From: Finegoldia magna_J
GTDB taxonomy: Bacteria; Bacillota; Clostridia; Tissierellales; Peptoniphilaceae
Assembly (NCBI RefSeq): GCF_002243175.1
Contig: NZ_NDYF01000005.1
Span: 1-21,599, forward strand
Direction of reading: 5' to 3'
Length of the DNA: 21,599 bases
Shown here piece by piece: positions 9,401-15,064 of this stretch. The first letter of the stretch is position 1; every line of letters begins with the position of its first letter. The notes beneath the pieces were generated by a model, which was not told the DNA's origin, did no database searches, and saw only the letters and a list, made by a program, of their open reading frames with translations. The translations under genes were made by a program, and so were the position numbers.

Positions 9401-11322
9401 AATTTAGATCTAATAAAAACCAAGTAGTTGTTTTGGATAAGAATGGATCGTTGTTAAATGTATTCCCTTACAAATCCAATTATGAGCTTTTGAGAAGATT
9501 TAACATGTCCAATGGATACTACGCAGACAATAAAAACTTCAAAAAACTTAGCCTTGATATGTTCAAATCAAGCTATCCTATTTCTTTTGAACAAAGAAAA
9601 GTTAGAAAAGATTATGAAAAATTGTCGGAAAATGAAGCTAAATTTAGTTCACAATACGCTAAGGATCTTTCTAAGATTAAACTGATAGACAAAGACAACA
9701 AACCTAAATCATTAGATGAAATTTCTAGAAAAGATATTAAAATACTTTTGATTGGAGATTACAGAAAAGAAGATACTATTAAAATGTGGGAAAATTCTAA
9801 GTATATAAAAGAAGGAAACTATGATTTAATAAATGTATCTTATTTGGGAGCACAAGCTGACATCAATAAAAAGAAAGAAAGATTTGAAAGTTTGGAAAAT
9901 GTTAAGAAAGAAATCTATGTTACTGGAGCATATAACTCATTGATAAATATTTCAAAGCCAACAATAGTTGCTATTGATAAAAATCAAAACTATATGTTTA
10001 CAAAAGAATACAATTCAAACGAAGATATCAAATATGTTTTGGACAGAACTGTTAATACTTTTGCAGTCAATGATACAATAACAGATTCAGTTAAACCTAT
10101 TGAAAATCTCAAAATTTTAGAAGAAATTCCAAAAGAAAAAGATCCGAATAGAGTAGTTCCTATGACTTTTTCTCAAAGAAATGAAAGAGGAGACTACAGA
10201 ATTTTCGAGCCAAGTGAAAAAGAAGTTAACCAAAAATATTACGGTCGAGATATGAATATGTATTTAATGAAAGATATTAACTCAAATCAAAAATATATAA
10301 AAGATTTCTTGAATAAAAAAGTAAATGTAATGTTGGTTGGTTCACCTGAAGATAAAAATTCTAGAATAATGTGGAAGAATTCATCGTATTTGAATTTGGA
10401 AAAAATCAACTTAATCAAGATTTCTAATTATAAAGATGAAACTATTTTGAAGAATATGTTCCAATCTTTTGATATGAATGATGTAAAAAATAACTTCTAC
10501 TGTGGTGGAGAAAAATTTGATTTTGATAAGTCGATATCCAGCCCTTATATTTTGATAGCAGATGAAAACGGAAGAATGTTGTTTGTGAAAAAATACATTT
10601 CTAATCAAGATATTGAAGATTTAGTGAACAGATCATTACAAACAAAATACAGTGAAAATTTAGTAAGTGACGATCTATTACCTATACAAAACGAAAAAAT
10701 ATCATTAGATAATAAAAATCACGAACCAAAATTGGTAGAAAATGTAGAAAGTACACAGCCAGACGAAAATGTAGCCTTAACTTATAGTCAAAGAGAAAAC
10801 AGAGGTGATTACAAGGAACTTAACGATAATGAAAAGAAATTTAACAAATTATATTATGGACGCGATATAAAAAATTATAGGTTTTTGAAAAATGATAAAA
10901 CTTATGAAAAAATTTCAGAGTTACAAGATGAAAATCTTACAATACTTTTGTTAGGAAATTACAAAGAAAATAGCACATTAAAAATGTGGGAAAATGCAAG
11001 TAGCATACAACGAGATGATTTTTCTATCAAGAATATGAACACTATAGGTAACATCAACGTTTTGAATGATACGATTAGTGAGAATAAATTGGATATAGCT
11101 GAAATTTACACCAATGCCAATTCAATATTTTATTTAAACAATAGAAAAAATAATACAATCGTAGCAATTGATAAAAATTCCAAAGTGATTTTCATAAAAG
11201 ATTACAATGATATGAATGACATTAAGTATGTGTTGGATAGAACTTTGAAAACACAATTTGCCAAAGACATTGTCAGCACAGCAGTTCCTAAAATCTTAGA
11301 TATTGATTTAAGCGACAAATAA
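3496..11322 (+). CDS. Giant secreted papain-family cysteine protease with lectin-like, Ig-like, rhodanese-like and thioredoxin-like repeats
   Basis: The product is 2608 residues with a signal peptide (residues 1-24, cleavage near PISAEK). The C1 peptidase domain spans about 106-320 and has oxyanion Gln121, nucleophile Cys127 in GSCWAFA, His263 in PNHAVTIVGW and Asn293 in CKNSWG, so it should be active. A lectin-like domain follows (about 325-490), as in other bacterial secreted C1 proteases, then a BIG2-like domain (about 503-585). Six Ig-like repeats run from about 591 to 1212. A rhodanese-like domain (1222-1323) follows, then one Ig-like repeat (about 1330-1430), a thioredoxin-like unit (1455-1597), two Ig-like repeats (about 1615-1823), a Pro/Asn linker and four more thioredoxin-like units to the C terminus. 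The redox-type domains lack their catalytic cysteines. No LPXTG or transmembrane anchor is seen, so attachment is unexplained. The start at ATG 3496 has GGAG at 3486-3489. It probably degrades or captures host or matrix proteins at the cell surface; the protease assignment is firm and the rest is inference. Confidence 0.93.
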   Translation: MKKLKIFSVVLSIALILPINPISAEKQIVKSNKDIVEFKQTDSSNRGINLYEKSIENAYFNDNSKKLKQDPYKIHTNYSSIDNKTSKRKFPSTFFFRSLSDVNQSKFDLRDIGKVTSVKDQGPNGSCWAFATFGSAESILMPDERMDFSEKHMRNTHGFDWGPSDGGTRTVSSAYLARRSGPVLEKDDPYDIYGSDSPENLPIAKELTQAIFLPDRRDSTDNNLIKSMIIKYGGVYSAVMGGDDYLNKKTMAHYYSGSQVPNHAVTIVGWDDNYSKKNFKTTPQADGAWICKNSWGTGWGTQGGYYYVSYYDKNIGTQNSQYILKDLNENEKIWQYDKLGMTSQVGLGEESYYANVFGPVKEDTYLSCVGLWTSANDAEYEVFVNTNVDKNGGLSQKNSIKQGKMQFAGYEKVKVEDTLISKGSKFAVIVRMKTPGYKYPIPIERPIKGFSSKTTAEAGQSFVSKDGEKWTDLTDQIKNANVSLKAFTIDGEHINENDENETKIESIKFKEKEKLLKIGETVTLGIDLLPNTAKTEDLKWESSDKTVCDIDKTGKVKAVGYGECIITAKSKNSYKVFDTMRIKVDESNAQFKANISSDKQTYLQGEQVAINIALKDQDENQIVNKDIECEIVTSHNQNFKYNLKTNLTGESNFNVRLANNAAIGKYKVNIYYKNKLIGINTFNVESKDFVPTVENPLFVDNKLDKDKIKPNTQVKLVSTVTNKYNEIKRYAKVMATITSPSQKEYTKSLYTDKQGQAIFDWEKEIFNEEGVYKIKIDASLSGFDNFSETLDVNVDRNTAEMKNLDLQMKLSQKVFMVKTEPVNVDFVVNNENKPISDANIRLTITDPNQKSYDVNLKTDKDGKSNFSMNLSERNVMGTYKIEAVAYKEGYYDVEQKDSFFAKKDGKYLNISFESAKKVYKLNESAYIKIQIKDQNNNPMRNSSVDISILDPNQQETKIRKMSDYQGYVFIYMTPKAYTSKGEYSIKATADYYNYPSSSANYKIKFGEDDDEYKGISVNAKNKKDQYFVDENPEISFKTVDEFGNNVNNAEVNISVKTPDGKVIIDRTTSDDKSIGKWIYKLKLTPGKYDITLKAQKSNYKSLSESISFNAIERPKLKKINTTINSDKKIYEASKNAVVKLNAKDENGTDLSNLDVKVKEISPNSKKESMVKTDDKGNVNFDIEVQTPGKYEIYFELTKDNYEKTIKRYVIYSLSNQIPKTNNAFFEAKNALDVTDYLKTQKPFVLDVRSKANFDKSHIENSFNMDLNDKDFDDFMNNLDKTTNLFVVSNVESEAKIKQLKDKGFKSVAYIKEGMQKYIEISGIENKDYNKNLRLDVIRDKSVYNFKNEITFNIKTTDSNHNYISQANVSYKIFDLAGTEIQNGEIKTNDIGQEKLKVKLPENIYPGTYKILAEVNKDGYFKDYSFTKFDISNKDANDNFINYDDADKSSYFAHLKNDKDNNEILKNIYGKNILGYSMNDLNDKTKILNDVVDLKKPSVVLFSNKETDLKNFANKSNDTYNFVRITSENDKSYLEQQNLRRLISKSFIDKDNSIRNQKLSLGQDDKILVLNEEGRVVNLITQKDFNNLQAILSKQNIKIEDKNVDPNVELKTNQKANIKITSPSTTVKRKDVVQINVELKDQDTGEHLANRNIKYTLQDPFGRTVSYNRQTDKNGRHILKIGTNDKTTLGKYSVKVELLDAEYQNAFKFMQYEVVSQNTPDLLQMKASIKTDKEKYELGDTINLEIFVSDLNDSKLDKSQAEVILEDSSQKQLFKKSAVSDNSGKIDFAFNTNDDNVLGQYTLKIKISREGFKDYTKEISIQVGNKPSNPENPDDKPQNPIDVEIKEQNFPISFEQAFALGFFDSTDNLTMINVKSKYGFNYSNFVLYNKDNKPVKIQDIIDNKRPTIFLMGDRVDSQSNKMFENSSNINDKAFNFVNVITNGNQKDLEQISKDKLYSDSFMRGNSLNGQFRSNKNQVVVLDKNGSLLNVFPYKSNYELLRRFNMSNGYYADNKNFKKLSLDMFKSSYPISFEQRKVRKDYEKLSENEAKFSSQYAKDLSKIKLIDKDNKPKSLDEISRKDIKILLIGDYRKEDTIKMWENSKYIKEGNYDLINVSYLGAQADINKKKERFESLENVKKEIYVTGAYNSLINISKPTIVAIDKNQNYMFTKEYNSNEDIKYVLDRTVNTFAVNDTITDSVKPIENLKILEEIPKEKDPNRVVPMTFSQRNERGDYRIFEPSEKEVNQKYYGRDMNMYLMKDINSNQKYIKDFLNKKVNVMLVGSPEDKNSRIMWKNSSYLNLEKINLIKISNYKDETILKNMFQSFDMNDVKNNFYCGGEKFDFDKSISSPYILIADENGRMLFVKKYISNQDIEDLVNRSLQTKYSENLVSDDLLPIQNEKISLDNKNHEPKLVENVESTQPDENVALTYSQRENRGDYKELNDNEKKFNKLYYGRDIKNYRFLKNDKTYEKISELQDENLTILLLGNYKENSTLKMWENASSIQRDDFSIKNMNTIGNINVLNDTISENKLDIAEIYTNANSIFYLNNRKNNTIVAIDKNSKVIFIKDYNDMNDIKYVLDRTLKTQFAKDIVSTAVPKILDIDLSDK
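3811..4455 (+). other. Papain-family (C1) protease domain within the giant protein
   Basis: These are residues about 106-320. The four active-site positions appear in family order: Gln121 (KDQG), Cys127 (SCWAFA, six residues later as in papain), His263 (NHAV) and Asn293 (KNSWGTGWG). The region before it (25-105) shows no recognisable I29-type inhibitor propeptide. Confidence 0.9.
5266..7131 (+). repeat. Array of six Ig-like (beta-sandwich) repeats in the giant protein
   Basis: These are residues about 591-1212, in units of about 95-105 residues. Each unit has a similar layout: a (D/S)K..Y strand near the start, then I.(V/I)KDQ(D/N)(E/N)N, a (D/S)P(N/S).K turn, T(D/N)..G..NF, and finally (G/Y).Y.(I/V)...(Y/G). 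Further units occur at about 1330-1430 and 1615-1823. The pattern resembles bacterial Ig-like or MG2-type surface-stalk repeats. The copies are diverged at DNA level, so recent unequal crossing-over is not indicated. Confidence 0.75.
7159..7464 (+). other. Degenerate rhodanese-like domain inside the giant protein
   Basis: Residues 1222-1323 contain the rhodanese landmarks FVLDVRSKANFDKSHIENSFN (read as FVLDVRS, then an HI..(S/A)xN motif), LFVVS where the active-site strand should end, and (D/K)KGF.SVAYIKEGMQKYIE at the end. The position expected for the catalytic cysteine (usual pattern VVYCxxGxRS) is Ser1288 and the loop is one or two residues short. Sulfurtransferase activity is therefore not expected. 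Confidence 0.75.
7858..8286 (+). other. Thioredoxin/TlpA-like unit 1 of the giant protein, no CxxC
   Basis: Residues about 1455-1597 follow the order of an AhpC/TlpA-type domain: a DLNDKTKILNDV segment (compare a substrate-chain DLxGKxVxLxDL), KPSVVLFSN at the strand before the active site, and ILVLNEEGRVV at the later strand pair. No cysteine is present. This unit is separated from the other four by two Ig-like repeats. Confidence 0.6.
9040..11322 (+). repeat. Four tandem thioredoxin/TlpA-like repeats, two with RGD, at the C terminus of the giant protein
   Basis: The units span residues about 1849-2005, 2028-2190, 2222-2385 and 2427-2608. Each opens with a (P/A)(I/M/L)(S/T)(F/Y)(E/S)Q motif. 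The cores share a hydrophobic strand ending in (L/M)xG(D/N/S), then (K/R)(M/I)(W/F)(E/K)N where thioredoxins have their CxxC region, and later (I/V)(V/L)(A/V/I)(I/L)DKN followed by a helix such as I(K/E)(Y/D)(V/L)(L/V)(D/N)R(T/S). The third and fourth units start SQRNERGDY and SQRENRGDY, with RGD at residues 2231-2233 (10186-10194) and 2436-2438 (10801-10809). One stray cysteine occurs (FYCGG in the third unit), with no CxxC anywhere. Confidence 0.7.
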
Positions 11323-11329
11323 TTGCGAA

Positions 11330-11365
11330 AAGTCTTCTGCACTAAATAGTGTGGAAGATTTTTTT
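11330..11365 (+). terminator. Rho-independent terminator of the giant protease gene
   Basis: A 13-bp stem (11330-11342 with 11349-11361, three G-U pairs) closes a 6-base loop and is followed by T residues through 11365. It starts 8 bases after the stop codon. Confidence 0.88.
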
Positions 11366-11506
11366 ATGCATTAAATGAGAAAATAATTTCTTAAAAAATG
11401 TATATGAAATACACTAAAAAAATGAACTAAAATTTTTGAAAAATAGATTATAAAACAGAAAATAGGGTATGTAATAAATAAGAATATTAAGAAGGGAGAC
11501 TTAAAA

Positions 11507-11800
11507 ATGAAAAAATTTTTATTTGTAATTATGATTGCATGTTTGACAGTGGTTTATACAATAAATGCAAACGTTTCATCGGCTGTTAGTTCAGCAAGTC
11601 ATTGTGGATTAGAAAATGTTGAAAATGATGAATACGGTGAGAATTTTACTTTTGAGAGGGGAAAAGCACCTGTACATTTGAAGTATGAGGATGTGTACAA
11701 TGACGGTTACAATGGAAAACTTTACAGACAGAGATTAATTACTTTAGATGTAACCAATAATACTGAGTCTTGGTATTATTCAGGAGAAATTAGCAAATAA
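11507..11800 (+). CDS. Small secreted protein of unknown function, first gene of an ABC-transporter cassette
   Basis: This gene encodes 97 residues. The N terminus is a signal peptide (MKKF, hydrophobic core to about residue 19, then a small-residue stretch ANVSSAVSSAS giving likely cleavage around residues 26-31). That leaves a mature acidic peptide of about 66-70 residues with one cysteine (Cys33) near its N terminus and many aromatic residues towards the end (SWYYSG). Cys12 lies inside the hydrophobic core and does not form a convincing lipobox. GAAGGGAG at 11491-11498 is a good ribosome-binding site. It is 29 bases upstream of a large ABC-2 type permease, followed by an ATPase, a layout seen for small bacteriocin-like peptides and for stress-responsive envelope operons. 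I do not recognise the family; a bacteriocin, signal peptide or transporter cofactor are all possible. Confidence 0.8.
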   Translation: MKKFLFVIMIACLTVVYTINANVSSAVSSASHCGLENVENDEYGENFTFERGKAPVHLKYEDVYNDGYNGKLYRQRLITLDVTNNTESWYYSGEISK

Positions 11801-11829
11801 TATTTTGAAATTCAACGAGAGGAGACAAT

Positions 11830-14169
11830 ATGTTTGAACTGAAGAAACTCTATAAGTCATTAATTTTTCCTGTTGTAGTCATTATTTTTTGCGTGTATTC
11901 TTTTGTAACATTAAACAGTATAAAATATGAATATACTAATCAAGATTATAGTTATTTTATGGAAATTAGAGATCATTTTGAAAGCACAATGATGGAGTCT
12001 TTTGCATTCTCAAAATCAACTGATAACAAAGAGGAACAGCAGAAATATTTGGATTTTAGCAAGATGAATTTTAATTCTTTGCAGTACATAAAACCTTTGG
12101 AATACGATGTGAGTATGTTGATGGAAGAGACAAAATCTGCAAAGTATTCTTCAAAAACAGAGCATAATTTCTACGATGAATTGACTAGACAATATGATGA
12201 GATAAAATCATTCAAACAACAAAACAACTTAAACAAGTTGGCTAATGATGAAATGTTTAGCGAATTGGATTCTTATTTTAATTTGGTTCGTGATGAAATT
12301 AACAGATATGGATTCTACACTACATCCAATAATTTTAGTTTCTTTAAATCTTTTGGTTTCCTAATGGAAAATGTCATGAATGATATTTTCTTGTGCGTGG
12401 TTTTTCTGATAGCTGTATTCGCTAATGAGATGAATTTCAAAAGTCTAAAATTAGACACTATTTCAGTTAGTTCCAAAAAATTAGTATTTGCAAGGCTTGT
12501 AAAGTATGCCGTATTCTTTGCGGTTGTAATCTTATCCATGATTCTGGGCAATATTATTTACTCTGTAGTCAATGGATTTCCAATGGGAAGTGCGAACGAT
12601 ATGATATTGAAAACTGTAACGAACCTAATGACCGATTCGCCTATAACAATGAATGTAAACTCAGTGGTACTTGCTTTAAAATACATAGGGACGGAGTTTT
12701 TAATTTACAGCATTGCGATGATTTTGTATGAGATTTTCAGAAGATACATGAAGCAAAGTCTATCAATTATTCTTGTTTTATCAATTTACTGGATAATTTC
12801 TTTGATTTCAAGAAAATGTAATCTATCGTTTAGTTTAAATAGTTTTCATAATTTTGGTAATATTTCAATAGTTGTTCCAATTGTATTAGCGCTTTTGATT
12901 ATATGTTTAATACTAGTTAACAATAACAGATACAAGTTGATTTATTATAATTTTTCTAAAACATACTCCAAAATCGATATCAAAAATATCTTGCAATTGG
13001 ATTTTGCAAAAATCATGAGAAGCAAATTATATAAGTATTTTGGTGTACTAACTGCAGTGGTAGTTGTGTTATTCTGCTTCAATACGATAAAATACAAAAA
13101 CATAAAATCAAGGGATGACTTGCAAACTATTGACATGGATATTGAGGCTGCACAGATTAACGTAAAGAACAATCCAAAAATCAAAGGATTAAAGCAAACA
13201 CTAATTAACTTAGAAAATTTTAAAAAATCTTATGTTAACAGAGCTAATAATCCAGCAGAATATTTCAGTAATATGTTAGTTTACTTGAATTCTGATTGGG
13301 GATTAGATGAAGAAGGAATAGATCCCAGTACTTCTCGAACTAATGAGAACAGGGTGAATTATTTTATTGACAACAATTTAAAGCCCGATTCAAGTTATAA
13401 ACTTGTTAGTAATGAGATAGAACGAAGTTTATTATCTAATAAAAAATTAAGCTTGTATAAAATAAAACAACACTCTCCTACTGAACAAAAAGGACTTATA
13501 GGAAATGTTATATCTATGTATGAAAATGGAATTATTCCAGCCTTTACGTTGATTATTAGTTTGATATTTACTCTTGAGTTTAAAAAGGAAAGGTTTAATG
13601 GATCTTTGAAGTTGGCTTTTGTGAATGAATGGAAAAAAGATGTCTGGAAATCAAAGCAGGTTAATTCGTTTGTATTATCTGTCGGAATGTATATTGTGAT
13701 TTTGGCAATTAGCATGATAATTGGATTATTTAACGGAGGACTTGGTGAGAAGTTGTATCCAGTGTTCTGCTACGATTACAGTTATAACGGTGTAGTAGAG
13801 GGTGTGTTCAGGGCATCCAGTGGTTTCATATTGCCAATGATTTTGATAAATGTTTTGATAATTTTACTTGTGGTTAGTTTTTCAAATATGGTGACTACTT
13901 TCATCAAGAATGAAACTGTGAATATAATTGCTACAACTTTCTTGATTGTTTTGGGAATAATTATTAGCTATTTTGGAACTTTGGGTAAGTTTTTCCTATT
14001 GAATCCGTTTAGTTCGTTGGACAGTTTGATGATTTTGAAAGGCGGATACAATTATTTGAATGAGTTCAGTTTTTCTCATCCGATATTTAATGTGATAATG
14101 ATTGTATTTTATATTATAGTGTTTAATTTGATATCAATGAAAAGAATGAAGGGAGATATTAATGCTTGA
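11830..14169 (+). CDS. Fused (duplicated) ABC-2 type permease, bacteriocin/immunity-like
   Basis: This is a 779-residue integral membrane protein built as two similar halves of about 390 residues. Each half opens with a (K)xLYK-x-hydrophobic helix ending in NTIKYK or NSIKYE (residues 7-34 and 398-423). A long charged extracytoplasmic segment follows (about 35-180 and 424-570), and then a cluster of about five transmembrane helices. This is the topology of ABC-2 type exporters that normally work as dimers, here fused into one chain. It overlaps the ATPase gene by 8 bases (its TGA is 14167-14169), so the two are translationally coupled and form one transporter. GGAG at 11821-11824 supports ATG 11830. 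The substrate is unknown; the neighbouring small secreted protein is the obvious candidate, or the system confers resistance to a peptide. Confidence 0.85.
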   Translation: MFELKKLYKSLIFPVVVIIFCVYSFVTLNSIKYEYTNQDYSYFMEIRDHFESTMMESFAFSKSTDNKEEQQKYLDFSKMNFNSLQYIKPLEYDVSMLMEETKSAKYSSKTEHNFYDELTRQYDEIKSFKQQNNLNKLANDEMFSELDSYFNLVRDEINRYGFYTTSNNFSFFKSFGFLMENVMNDIFLCVVFLIAVFANEMNFKSLKLDTISVSSKKLVFARLVKYAVFFAVVILSMILGNIIYSVVNGFPMGSANDMILKTVTNLMTDSPITMNVNSVVLALKYIGTEFLIYSIAMILYEIFRRYMKQSLSIILVLSIYWIISLISRKCNLSFSLNSFHNFGNISIVVPIVLALLIICLILVNNNRYKLIYYNFSKTYSKIDIKNILQLDFAKIMRSKLYKYFGVLTAVVVVLFCFNTIKYKNIKSRDDLQTIDMDIEAAQINVKNNPKIKGLKQTLINLENFKKSYVNRANNPAEYFSNMLVYLNSDWGLDEEGIDPSTSRTNENRVNYFIDNNLKPDSSYKLVSNEIERSLLSNKKLSLYKIKQHSPTEQKGLIGNVISMYENGIIPAFTLIISLIFTLEFKKERFNGSLKLAFVNEWKKDVWKSKQVNSFVLSVGMYIVILAISMIIGLFNGGLGEKLYPVFCYDYSYNGVVEGVFRASSGFILPMILINVLIILLVVSFSNMVTTFIKNETVNIIATTFLIVLGIIISYFGTLGKFFLLNPFSSLDSLMILKGGYNYLNEFSFSHPIFNVIMIVFYIIVFNLISMKRMKGDINA

Positions 14170-14980
14170 GATTAAAGATCTGAACAAATCTTACGGTGAA
14201 AATGAAGTGTTAAAAGATTTGAATTTGAAATTAGATAAACCTGGGATTTACGCGTTAGTTGGGCCAAATGGTATTGGCAAGACTACTCTGATGGATATAA
14301 TTTCTGATTTGACGAAGTACGATTCAGGTGAGATTAAGATTAATGATATTAATAATAAGGATCCTAAGATTTTCAAGCATTTATCCTATGCAAGAAGCTT
14401 GGATATGCTGTATGATAACTTGACAGGGTTGGATCATTTTATTTTCGCAAAGAATTCACGCCATGTTTCTGATGAAAAGTTTGAGGAAGTGTTGAATATT
14501 TTTAAGGTTCATAATTTTATGAAGAGAAAAGTTAGCACTTATTCTCTGGGACAAAAACAAAAAACTTTGTTGACGTATTTTTTCATGGGAGATTATGATA
14601 TTTATATTATGGACGAGCCTGTAACGGGGTTGGATCCTACGAGCGTTATTTTGCTTAGAAATTATCTTCTGACGTTAAAAGATGATGGCAAGATAGTTGT
14701 GTTGTCATCTCATACTTTGTCAGAGGTGGACAAATTAACAGACGATGTTATGTTCTTGGTGGATAAAAAAATAGCGTTTGAAAATTTGTCTGAGATTTCA
14801 AAAGAACAATACAAGGTTGTAACCTCCGATAGTGAAAACAAAAGAATAGTCAATATTGTGGCTAAGAATGAGCTGGATGATTCTTTGAAGAAATTCATTT
14901 CTGATGGTTTGATTATCGATTCGATTGAAAAATCAGATTACACTACAGAGGACAGATACATTGAATTGTACACAAAATAA
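14162..14980 (+). CDS. ABC transporter ATP-binding protein with atypical Q-loop
   Basis: This is a 272-residue cytoplasmic ATPase partnering the upstream permease. It has Walker A GPNGIGKTT (residues 34-42), signature YSLGQ (127-131, in place of the common LSGGQ), Walker B IYIMDEP (Asp151, Glu152), the D-loop segment TGLDP, and the H-loop His184 in SSHTLSEV. The Q-loop glutamine, normally in a YLPQ-type motif before LY.NLT, appears to be Ser79 (YARSLDMLYDNLT), which is unusual. About 70 residues after the H-loop form the family's variable C-terminal extension. The start ATG 14162 lies inside the permease 3' end, with GGGAG at 14151-14155. It energises export or resistance; the class is similar to CcmA/bacitracin-type ABC-2 systems. 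Confidence 0.93.
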   Translation: MLEIKDLNKSYGENEVLKDLNLKLDKPGIYALVGPNGIGKTTLMDIISDLTKYDSGEIKINDINNKDPKIFKHLSYARSLDMLYDNLTGLDHFIFAKNSRHVSDEKFEEVLNIFKVHNFMKRKVSTYSLGQKQKTLLTYFFMGDYDIYIMDEPVTGLDPTSVILLRNYLLTLKDDGKIVVLSSHTLSEVDKLTDDVMFLVDKKIAFENLSEISKEQYKVVTSDSENKRIVNIVAKNELDDSLKKFISDGLIIDSIEKSDYTTEDRYIELYTK

Positions 14981-14989
14981 TTTGATTTT

Positions 14990-15018
14990 TTGACAAATAA
15001 ATAGTATTGTTGTATAGG
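14990..15018 (+). promoter_or_regulatory. Candidate promoter for the AEC carrier, overlapping the upstream terminator
   Basis: A perfect TTGACA (14990-14995) is followed after exactly 17 bases by TATAGG (15013-15018). The -10 box coincides with the left arm of the terminator stem at 15013-15024. A transcript starting near 15025 would omit that arm and so escape termination. Confidence 0.5.
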
Positions 15019-15045
15019 TAAGTGGTTTCATTTACCTATATTTTT
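15013..15045 (+). terminator. Rho-independent terminator of the ABC cassette
   Basis: A stem of 12 bp (15013-15024 with 15029-15040, one G-U pair) closes a GTTT loop and runs into TTTTT at 15041-15045. It lies 33 bases after the ATPase stop codon. Confidence 0.85.
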
Positions 15046-15064
15046 ATGAGAAATAGGTGGTTTT

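Noticed and set aside
11507..11545. Lipoprotein reading of the 97-residue protein (Cys12)
   Set aside because: The cysteine lies within the hydrophobic core with too little preceding hydrophobic sequence for a lipobox; a normal signal peptide fits better.
11507..11800. Lactococcin 972-type bacteriocin
   Set aside because: The gene order is reminiscent, but the mature sequence lacks the family's Gly/Trp-rich start and conserved tail pattern, so the name was not applied.
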